From the NCBI GenBank assembly GCA_963082875.1, contig OY720102.1:13924990-13988989 (forward strand): 64,000 nucleotides of DNA, written 5' to 3'. Below, piece after piece: positions 48,932-58,990 of this stretch. The notes under the pieces are model-generated. The model was given only the letters and a program-made list of their open reading frames with translations. It searched no databases and had not been told where the DNA came from. The stretch is from Corella eumyota (Eukaryota > Chordata > Ascidiacea > Phlebobranchia > Corellidae). Positions within the stretch are counted from its first letter, which is position 1; each line of letters starts with the position of its first letter. The position numbers and the translations under genes were made by a program.

Positions 48932-49655
48932 AAGATGCTACAACATACCATCAGTGGGAATCAAACTAAGGACCTCACGTTTTTACCTTAGGATACTATT
49001 GCATGCCATCAGTGGGAATCAAACTAAGGACCTCAGGTTCTTACTTAAAGATGCTACAACATGCCATCAGTGGGAATTAAACTAAGGACCTCAGGTTCTT
49101 ACTTAAAGATGCTACAACATGCTATCAGTGGGGTTTAAACTAAGGACCTCAGGTTCTACTTAAAGATGCTACAACATGCCATCAGTGGGAATTAAACTAA
49201 GGACCTCAGGTTCTTACTTAAAGATGCTACAACATGCTATCAGTGGGGTTCAAACTAAGGACCTCAGGTTCTACTTAAAGATACTATAACATGCCATCAG
49301 TGGGGTTCAAACTAAGGACCTCAGGTTCTACTTAAAGATGCTACAACATGCCATCAGTGGGAATTAAACTAAGGACCTCAGGTTCTACTTAAAGATCCTA
49401 CAACATGCCATCAGTGGGAATTAAACTAAGGACCTAAAGTTCTTACTTAAAGATCCTACAACATGCCATCAGTGGGAATCAAACTAAGGACCTCAGGTTC
49501 TTACTTAAAGATCCTACAACATGCCAGCAGTGGGAATCAAACTAGGAACCTCAGGTTCTTACTTAAAGATTATACAACATGCCATCAGTGAAAATCAAAC
49601 TAAGGACCTCAGGTTCTTACTTGAAGATCCTACAACATGCCATCAGTGGGAATCA
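48932..49655 (+). repeat. 57-58-bp satellite, about 13 units
   Basis: A third subfamily of the SINE-derived repeat: GATGCTACAACATGCCATCA, GTGGGAATTAAACTAAGGAC, CTCAGGTTCTTACTTAAA. It carries the fixed changes CCATCAG and AAACTAAGG not seen in the other arrays. Confidence 0.93.
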
Positions 49656-50133
49656 TGCAAGAATATGAAGCGAATTTTATTAATTACAAACTGTTTTTAG
49701 TTGTTGGTTGTTTACATGAATATAAAATTCTGGCTAATTCTTATGGAAATAAACTCAGAATTTCAGTAATGTCTAAATCCATGTTTATTAAGTGGCGTCC
49801 GTTCAGCAGAACGGAATTGCCCAACTGTTTAAAACGAACATTTGCATTTAATAAAAAGCAGAAATGAATCGTTGAAAAAATAATTCAATACTAGAGAAAC
49901 GAGGTTAGAGTTCCCATGTGAAAAGAGTTGTTAAATAACCCGCAAATTCGATAAACAAGTTATAGTTAAAAGCATTGAAACTTATTATTTAAATAGGGAG
50001 GAAAAATACGCCAAAGCTTGTCAGCAAATAAATAACAATTCCATATCAAATCAACATCAAAAACTGTTTGTTTATAAAATTAAAAGTTAGCTTATGTGGA
50101 TTTATCCAAAATAAGTTACAATTGTGGCATTAA
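49656..50133. other. Gene-free interval before duplicate copy 2
   Basis: A 76-codon frame starts in the last satellite unit at 49637 but matches nothing I recognise. No element found. Confidence 0.45.
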
Positions 50134-50520
50134 TAGGGCCAATACCTTCTTTGTTTGACCCAGTTACATCGATGTAGCTAATTGTTTGCTTGTTGGTCCG
50201 CAAATCAGTAGTAAACAGCACTTACTTTTTGTTCAACCTCGTCTTCTAATCCTTCCCACACCTCTGTTTTAAGAGCAGGTAGTATTGTGCGGGATGGTAT
50301 TTTAAAACTGGGCTCTAGAACTTTTATAAGATCTCTAAAACCTTCGTCATTTAAAACCTTTCGTCAATAAAAATGGCTGCAAATTATTAGTATTATAACT
50401 TCTTTTGTTGCCTGGACAGCCACTTGAAATAACTAATTTGCATTTATTACACATTGCTTTACGTTTACTATCTTTGATTGCAGTCCTTACCAAATATTAG
50501 ACCTACGATTTGACATTGCA
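50134..50520 (-). mobile_element. hAT transposase fragment, copy 2
   Basis: Same part as 27723-28103. Here the last block reads TTDLRTNKQTISYIDVTG, which is closer to intact hAT proteins, so copy 1 has lost a few bases at this point. Confidence 0.75.
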
Positions 50521-50798
50521 GTAACTGTTCACTTGAAAATAGGAAATTTAAATATTACTACTATAGACTTTGTTACATTATGTTTATTCACACATTTAAT
50601 AAACCCAACTATTACAGCCTTAACATTTTAGTAAATTTACAGAATTTTATTGTTTGTAAGATTTAATTAATATAACACGGATAAATTGTTTAAAATTATA
50701 AAATAAATTAGTTTACAAGTTTTAATATATTACATAACTAAAGAATTTTAATTAACAACTAGGAATTAAAATAATTAACCGAAAGAAATATGTGATTA

Positions 50799-53700
50799 CT
50801 AGCAAGATAAAAGCTCCATGCGAAGACGGAGACCATTATGCCAGGTTTGTGGATACAATCGAACATAGCGAGCACTTATAGGTTGAGGAAAGTTGTTCAA
50901 CTTGTGACCCCTACTATCTTCATTACCAACAAAGACCTATAAAAAGATTTAATATAATATTTAACGTAATAATATTCAGGTTTAAGATATTAATTATTTA
51001 AATTTTATAACTTTAATAATCGCGCGTTGTTCATCGCTTCACATTTAACTTAAAGGGACTGCAACATGCAAAATTAAAATGTTTATAAAGGGCATTGTAA
51101 CGTGTTTGCCAGCCCCTGATTACAATCTAAAAGGCTTATTTCCTGCCCAAAAGTTACGGATTTTTGCTATTTTAAATAAAAAAATGCTATGACGATGCTT
51201 AAATTTAAGTTATCGACTTTATATTTAAGTTGTGCATAAATTTAAGCATTCGTGTTGACACTGGTTTTTAGGGAGCTAGAACAGCGTCCATAGCAACGTG
51301 ATATAAATACGTTCCATGTCTTGTAAAAAACAGTTTTATGGACATAAATCACAACCACAAAATCAAATGTAGCCTGCACTTAAAAAAACTGTTTTTAATT
51401 AACACTAAGGCTAAAAAGAATGCTGTTTTTAAGTAAGTTAGGTACTATAAACTGCTTTCCAAGCTACTTCGTACGCTGGGACCAAAGTAGCTACGTTCGG
51501 CCTTAAGAAAACAGTAGATTATAACTTGCGTTAAATTATAAACTGACAACTTATTCACTACTTGGAAAAACATATAGACGTCTTTCAACAAGTAGTAAAC
51601 CCCATTTGGGGCTGAAAATGTAAGTGATAGTCAGCATTGGAAAATAATAAAACTGAAATACAAAATCGGTAAAAAAATGTAATCCAGTTTAACCTTAGAA
51701 CCTGTAGAATTTAAAAAAACATCAATATTGCTATATTGGACATGTTTTAATAAAAAAATGTTTTTCCAGTCAAACAACGACTGAAGACCGAGTACAAACA
51801 TAAGAAAAACCCACATAATTATTTTCACACCGGTTCGCGAGATTTTTGCAATGTCAATTTTTAAAATTACAAAACTTTTCTTTTAGATTAATAAAAAATT
51901 TAAAAACTGTCGCAGACCCTTTATTGTTAAAAACGACGCATAATTAAATTTTGTAACGAGCTATGACGTCACAAAACAATTAGAATGGGGATTGTTTAAA
52001 CAATGGTTTGCTTGGTTATTATTATCTAGCTTGTAAACATCACACAACTTTTAAAAACAAGTTTTGGTGATTTTAATTGAAACATTTTTAATAAAATAAG
52101 TTTTTTTAAATTAATTAACACCAATTAATTAAAAATTGTTTCTAAACTTTAAAAATTTAAACAAAATAAATTTTCGTTTTAAATTTAAGCTTACCAGATC
52201 ATTTCCATTATCTTGGATGAACTGCATATCTGATGTACTTGACCCATAAGATATCTTAAAGCTGGTGACCCAATTATAATTATAGTTACCTCCTTGTGTC
52301 ACAACCCCTGTCACTTGAGTTGATGTCTTGAGGTCAATTTGGATCCATTCCCCAACCCTGCCTATTAATTAAAATAAAACAATGTTAATGTTTATTTTCC
52401 ACTAATTACAAAAGTTGTAAAACTTTATTATAAGATAGAAAATAATTCCAACAATTCACTTTGTTTAGGTAACCAACCCCTGGTATGAGCATCCAACCTT
52501 GCTTTATGTGGTAAGTAGTAGCTGTCATAATAAGAACTAGCTGTGATGTCACTATCCGGTATTCTTCCATCTTTTAATTTTTATTTGTAATTAAAAAATA
52601 TCTTTTTATTTATTTAGCATTTGATTTTTGAACTTTAAATAACCGTGTATTTTAAGTAAAAAGATCGAGTGGTTAAAGTTTTGTTAACATACAAATGTTA
52701 TTAAATTAAAACTGGCTTAATAACTAAATATCGGGTGTTAATATAATAATGTAGGAAAAGCACTTAGCATCGCAATCAGTTACGCTGCAAATGCTTTCTA
52801 AAATGAAGGAATCGGAAAATGAAGGAACTGGAAAATGAAAGAACGGAAAATGAAAGGACCGTAGAATGAAAGAACGGAAAATGAAGGAACCGGAAAATGA
52901 AGGAACCGGAAAATGAAAGAACCGGAGAATGAAGGAACGGAAAATGAAGAAACCGGAAAATGAAGTAACCGGAAAATGAAGGAACGGAAAATGAAGGGAC
53001 CGGAGAATGAAAAAACAGAAAATGAAGGAACCGGAAAATGAAGGAACCGGAAAATAAAGGAACCGAAGAATGAAGGAAAGTGAAGTAAGAAGAGGCGGAA
53101 TCCTAAAAAATAAAAAATTCCGCGTCCCCCAAAAAAGAATACGTAAGAACCCCTTCTCAGGCAAAATAATAACTTTCGTTCTGTAAACCCAAATAACTGT
53201 GCAAACTCGCTGCCATCCTATGCGGTTAAAATCCGTACAAATTTATTAACAATAAGAGAATTACAAAGAAACAATATTTATATTTATTGGTTATGAAAAC
53301 TAAGAAATACCTTTTTATTCAAGGACAAATCTAATTACCCATAAGGTAATTAGAATAACCAAATTTATTTCGTCATTATATTGAAATAGTTAAACATTGT
53401 ATAGACGCTATCTATGTACATATCAACGCCCCAATTTTGGATTTAGGTTATATCTCGATAACATTTCCTGTTGTTGTTCAGTTTTTACTATATAGTAAAA
53501 ACCTTTAAAAAACATTATCAATAGTGACATAGTTCTTTTTATGTATGCGTTAGATTTTTGCTGAATATATTTTTCCTTAATCTTGTGATTATTAATTAAT
53601 TTGATATAGAATTACCATCCATTTTAAATTACAATAAAACGTACAGCCATGTAATGTAGTTTTGTATTATTAAACCAGTATATTATTTATTTTCGCATTG

Positions 53701-54683
53701 CAGAATAATTTAGTTTGTGTCAATTATGTACCATTTGATTAAGGTGTTGCTTTACGTGGAAGGAGAAGTTGTGAGTGTGTTGTATTTTTTTGATAATTGT
53801 GATTGTGGAAAAAGAAGTTAGTGTATTTCATATGATAAGGATGTTAGTTTAGAAATGATTTAGCGTAATATAATATTGTAATATTATCGCCCCCCATTTT
53901 TGTATAAATATTGTTACCAATAAAGTATGTTAGCCAGAATTCTATTTGAATAAGGTTTTACCTAGGAATATATTTAAGTATTTTAATCCATTGCTGCACC
54001 TTTCTGTCACCTTCCTAACCCAATTCCCTATAATAACTAAATATCTATGAAAAAATTAATTTTACAGATAAGTTTTAGCACTTTAAAAATGCCACTGTAT
54101 TAAGTATACTTGTTTATATAAGTAACAATGTTAATAAACCATACAAAATATACTTGCAAGGTTTAAAAAGTAATTTAATTGTCTTAAAATTGTTTTTATT
54201 TTAGTTTTGAGGTTCTAGCAGTAAGCCGATAATATTATCATTATTTAACAAATGTAAAGTAACCAAAATACCTGCTTTATCAGGAAAAACTCTTTTTAAT
54301 ATTCCAACAATTTCATTATGACACGAACACTCTCCAGTAGCCCCAACTAACCCAATTTCACCCTTAGGACCTATGGGGCCAATTTCACCCCTGAAACCTT
54401 GTTCACCTCTAACGCCAGCGCCCCCAACTGACCCAATTTCACCCTTAGGACCTATGGGGCCAATTTCACCCCTGGCACCAGGACCCCCAATTGCCCCAAT
54501 TTCACCCCTGAAACCTTTTTCACCTTTCGCTCCAGCTGGGCCAAGCTTTCCTGGTCTACCTTGTTTAGTTTCAGAAGGTTCATGAACAGATGCAGTGGGA
54601 CATGCACTAAAACAAACTTGGTTGTTATGGGATGCAGCTAAGCATAACCAGAAGCACAGAAACATAAAAACTTTCAAACTCAT
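50799..54683 (-). CDS. Secreted collagen-like/F5/8C protein, damaged copy 2
   Basis: Exon 1 at 54683-54272 encodes a signal peptide (MSLKVFMFLCFWLCLAAS), a short cysteine-containing stretch and 26 Gly-X-Y triplets (10 in the left copy), with an internal repeat of GEIGPIGPKGEIG. CSCH and EIVGILKRVFPDKA follow. Exon 3 is 52361-52195 (WIQIDLKTSTQVTGVVTQGG) and exon 4 is 50936-50799 (ARYVRLYPQTW, LRMELLSC, stop). Exon 2 survives only as 52577-52460: a ~220-bp loss took its acceptor and the codons for the first domain cysteine. As read, splicing would skip or misjoin exon 2, so the F5/8C fold is probably lost, though the secreted collagen part could still be made. A 1.28-kb solo LTR sits in intron 1. 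Marked as gene because three of four exons are clean; it may be a pseudogene. Confidence 0.7.
52750..54032 (+). mobile_element. Solo LTR, 1,283 bp, in intron 1 of the collagen-like gene
   Basis: Starts TGTAGGAAAAGC and ends AATTCCCTATA, flanked by ATAA at 52746-52749 and 54033-54036. The empty site is preserved in duplicate copy 1 (GTTAATATAATAACTAAAT near 30,690). It is the same family as 17190-18312, with an AATAAAG signal about 110 bp before its end. Confidence 0.8.
52797..53085 (+). repeat. GA-rich minisatellite inside the solo LTR
   Basis: About 18 imperfect units of GAAGGAACCGGAAAAT, many shortened to GAACGGAAAATGAAG forms. The sister LTR at 17190-18312 lacks the array, so it grew after that split. 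Confidence 0.85.
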
Positions 54684-54954
54684 TTCGGCAAGTTTTAAGT
54701 TACAATTGTTTTATTCTGAACTCATTTAACAAGCTAGTTATAATTTTGTTATTAATATTTATCACTAATAATTGGAACACTATGACATAACAATGATAGG
54801 AACGCTGCATTAAAATACTTATTCGAGTTGTTATCTATTAAGATTTGAAGCGGCACTAACTTAAACTGTTTGAGTGTTAGTCTCTGACTGTTTAAATGGA
54901 AATGTAGATATAATTTATTTGTGATGTCATAATCTACTAATGTGACGACAAAGC

Positions 54955-56700
54955 CCGCTATCGGAGCCGCAAAGCGAGTCAGCTATTGTGGCATGCAACG
55001 AGGTTTCCCATAACAGCGTTAAAAATGTGAAACGTTTCAAGATTGTGCCAGTTAAAGTGTGGGGCAACAATCAAAGTAATTTTGTGAACGCTTTTCTGGA
55101 TGACGGTTCAGATACAAGTATTTGTACTGCAAGCCTTGCAAAGAAATTGGGAGGAGACAAAAGAACACACCGAGCTTTATACAGCAAATTAAGTAACTAG
55201 TCATGTGAGCCGAGTTGACTCACTGTATGTAAAGGAGGTCAAACCGAATCGTTTATTGTCGACAAGCTTTTGGTACTTGATCATATTGTCAATATAGGTG
55301 ACAGCATTACAACCAAGAAAGTGGCGAACATGTATCCGCATCTGCGTGACCTGAAGTTTCCTGAACTTAAAACAAAATCAGTGGAGCTACTTCTGGGAAA
55401 CAATGTTCACGATGTATTCAGGGTTTCTGAATGGCGTTACGGCAAAAAGTGCCAGCCTTTCGGCCCGCATACGGCGTTGAGTTGGACGTTGTTTGGCTCA
55501 GACCTTAACCCAAGAAAATCCTCCCAACGAACTAATGTTAACTTTATGCATAAGCCTGAACAAGTATCGACATCATGCAACGAAATTTCAGATGTTTATC
55601 TGCTAAAGAACAGAAAAATGGCACTTCAAAGGCTGCAAACTTTGAAAAAGAAGTTTATTGCAAACCCTAAAACTTTTAGTCAATATAGGGAAGAAATCGA
55701 TAAATATGTAAAATAAGGACATGGGACTGTATTGGCTAATAGGAATTGTGTAAACGATATAACGTGGTATATACCACACCACTGTACAGCCCTAAGTTCA
55801 TTATAGTGTTTGATTGTGTTGCTAAACACTGCGTTGTTTCTTTTAATGACATTTTATTACAGGGACTTTACTAACAGCCTCGTGGAAGTGCTTTTACGAT
55901 CTGGTTCCAGAACAATATATTAACACTTGGAATAATTGGCTTAACACTCTTGTTGATTAAAAGAACATTAGTATACCAAGATGTTTTAAACCTTAATATT
56001 GACTATGGTTGTATTTAGTTTTATCGCTGAAAGAACTGAAGCCCTGTTTTAATCAAAGGCAATATGTACGTTGGTGGCAGGCTACATAATTCAACCGTCC
56101 CTTTAATCACCGAACATCCGATGATTCTTCCATCTAACCAGGTTGTAACTGAGCTCATTGTAAGTATCATAACAGGTAACAAAGTATCTTTGTAACAAAG
56201 TATTGTAACAAAGTATCATGGCATGGGCATTCGGAAACAATCCATGTCTTGTCCGCCATTGATGGCTGAGGTGGAACGAATTTTAAACAGCAGACCTCTG
56301 GTGCCACTCAGCGACGACTGCAAGGATGAATTGGCATTGACGCCAAGTATGTTGCTGAACAATGGACAACGACCTGCCTCCAGACACGTTTGTCAAGGAA
56401 GACAGTTACAGACGATCTTGGAAGTTCTACTTCTTGCTGATCAATTTTGGGGGAGATTGACAAAGGAGTATTTGACTTTGTTACAATTGCAACAAAAATG
56501 GCTTCAGCCGATGAGGAATTTCACGATTGGCGACGTGGTTCGTTAATGAGAACGCGAAGAGGGGACTCTGACCGAAAGGGATCATCAAGAAGTTAGTCAA
56601 GAACGGGATGGTGCGCCGTGTCCAGGTGCGCACTGCATATGCTACCTTAACCCGAGACAAAATTTGCCTTCTAGAAGGGGTCGCAATAATTCTGTATTTT
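54955..56700 (+). mobile_element. BEL/Pao retroelement fossil, copy 2
   Basis: Same parts as copy 1: protease region (DDGSDTSICTASLAKKLG), PFGPHTALSWTLFGSD, a piece missing from copy 1 (STSCNEISDVYLLKNRK), and an integrase/DUF5641 region (ILNSRPLVPLSDDCKDELAL, TIGDVVR). Broken in several places; no reverse transcriptase seen. Confidence 0.8.
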
Positions 56701-57164
56701 CTATGTTGTTTGTGTTTACGCCTGCCTCACAGTTTTTTCTTTTTTACACATTATTAATTTCGTAGAATGTATTTTTGTGATATGGTGTGCCTTGTATTGC
56801 ATGAACTGGGCTTGCTACCTTATAGAAGTAACGTTAGTTTTATCGTTATGTTGACTGAATACTTTATGTGTTTGTTGTAGTTTCGAATGTATAGTTATTG
56901 TGTTTATTTCTTGTATTTTGTTATCGTATAATAAACATTTTTGTTGTTAAATGCCCTCGTATTAGTACATTTTGTCATTTGGGGCCGGTATGTTATTTCC
57001 CCAGCTGCAGGAGATTTTTCACTCTCCATCGTCAATTATAACACATATGTTGTTTAGTTTATCGATTATGTTTTGTATTTTCTTTATTGTTTGTGTGCGC
57101 TTTCTTCTATTTCTATTTTACTTTAAATAACTGGCAATATAACTTTTTGGTCGAATACCAGACA
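56701..57164. other. Sequence after the BEL fossil
   Basis: No gene seen. It could include the decayed LTR of the BEL element (AATAAACA near 56,931 would fit a polyadenylation signal), which is only a suggestion. Confidence 0.35.
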
Positions 57165-57510
57165 CTTCGGCCCCCGAAAACCTCGGCCATGACACTTCGG
57201 CCCAAAGATTTTTTTTTAAACAGCGGGGAGTTTGCATTTTAATTACCGCGAAAAATTTTATTTTTGCGTATTTATATACAGTTTTTTAGTTTGTAAAATT
57301 AAAAAATTGACACAGGAAAAAAACAATTAACATGTTCTTGCACATTATTCTTTAAAAAAATTATTAATTTACTGTTTATTTTATTTCAAATACTGTCTAA
57401 AAAACTGTATAGGAATACGCGAAAATAAAATTTTTCGCGGTAATTTAAATGCAAACTTCCCGCTGTTCTAAAAAAATTCTTCGGGCCGAAGTGTCTGGTT
57501 ACATTTTGGT
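57165..57510. mobile_element. Foldback MITE, copy 2, long inverted arms
   Basis: The arms pair over about 75 bp: GACACTTCGGCCC, AACAGCGGGGAGTTTGCATT and ATTACCGCGAAAAATTTTAT on the left against their complements on the right. The inner ~150 bp is AT-rich. No coding capacity. Confidence 0.8.
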
Positions 57511-57706
57511 CAGTTCGGTGGTCGTAAAAATTCATAAAAAAGTAAGACCGAAGTAAGGTTTAACATACAATTAGACTTTCGCTTCCATACTTAATTTGTT
57601 AATTAAATACTTTGTAGTTTGTGTTTCGTATCATATAGTTTGTGTCGCATTTTTGTTTTAATAAAGTGTGGCCTTCTTATCGATGCCCATCTTTACAGCG
57701 TACTCA

Positions 57707-58230
57707 AAATGCCAGCAGTGAGAATCAAACCCAGGATCTCAGGCCTTACACGAATTCTAAAAAATGCCAGCAGTGGGAATCAAACCCAGAATCTCAGGCC
57801 TTACACGAATGCTACAAAATGCCAGCAATGGGAATCAAACCCAGAATCTCAGGCCTTTCACGAATGCTACAAAATGCCAGCAGTGAGAATCAAACCCAGA
57901 ATCTCAGGCCTTACACGAATGCTACAAAATGCCAGCAGTGGAAATCAAACCCAGGATCTCAGGCCTTACACGAATGCTACAAAATGCCAGCAGTGAGAAT
58001 CAAACCCAGAATCTCAGGCCTTACACGGATGCTACAAAATGCCAGCAATGGGAATCAAACCCAGAATTTCAGGCCTTACACAAATGCTACAAAATGCCAG
58101 CAGTGGGAATCAAACCCAGGATCTCAGACCTTACACGAATGCTACAAAATGCCAGCAGTGAAAATCAAACCCAGAATCTCAGGCCTTACACGAATGCTAC
58201 AAAATGCCAGCAGTGGGAATCAAACCCAGC
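57707..58230 (+). repeat. 55-bp satellite, 9-10 units
   Basis: Partner of the array at 35836-36165, with the same AGGCCTTACACG joint. Longer by about four units. Confidence 0.93.
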
Positions 58231-58345
58231 CTTTTTAACCAAAAATCATTTTATAGAAATGATGTCTTTAACATTAAAATATTTTAATAATTGTAAAAGC
58301 ATAGTTTCATAAAAACAAAAAAACTTTCTACAGTATTTTAATAAT

Positions 58346-58550
58346 TAGTGATGTGCCGATCGCCGTTTTTTTTCGGATCAAATCACGATCGGATAACGTG
58401 ACCGAACAATCGGTAACTTTATCGTCACTAAATACAAAAAAAAATTGACTCTGTATGTTAAACACTTATACTTATTCAAACACTTCTAGATCGCAAAATA
58501 CCTTCAAAAATCGACGATTTACGATCACCATTTTGATCGGCACATCACTA
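58346..58550. mobile_element. hAT-type MITE, 205 bp, internally deleted
   Basis: Ends TAGTGATGTGCCGATC and GATCGGCACATCACTA with TTAATAAT duplications at 58338 and 58551. It is the same insertion as 36277-36658 but has lost about 175 bp of the middle. Confidence 0.9.
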
Positions 58551-58990
58551 TTAATAATTTGCATTTTCGAAAAATAATCTTAAAAAATAGATGATATCAA
58601 TTTTATAGTTGTCGAAAATTTTAAAAGAAGTAACAAAAACAAAATATATTACTTTCAGAAATATAAAACAATAATAATTTCTCATAAAATATGGAGTAAT
58701 TATAAAGTAAGGGAATACAAAATCTTAAAAGTAAAACTGTAAAATTAACATTACTTAAATTTCTGTTTAGTTGATATAAATAAGAAAATAAAAACAGCAA
58801 GAATGGCAACAAATAATTTAGGAACTAAAATAACTCACTAGTATAATAATAAAAATAACTTTAAAAAAATTTTGGCAAAAAATTATAAAAAAATTTCACT
58901 AATAAATATTTAATAAAATTAAAATATTGTCATGATAAAATTTTTTAAATTTATAAATGTTTAACATAATTCAAAAACTTTATTTTTAAT

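Noticed and set aside
48932-49655. CRISPR-like array of regular repeats
   Set aside because: There are no unique spacers; units are joined head to tail and the DNA is plainly animal.
52724-53164. 146-codon phenylalanine-rich frame on the minus strand
   Set aside because: It is the reverse reading of the GAAGGAACCGG minisatellite inside the solo LTR.
54373-54585. Proline-rich open frame on the plus strand
   Set aside because: It is the antisense of the Gly-X-Y collagen repeats of the gene on the minus strand.
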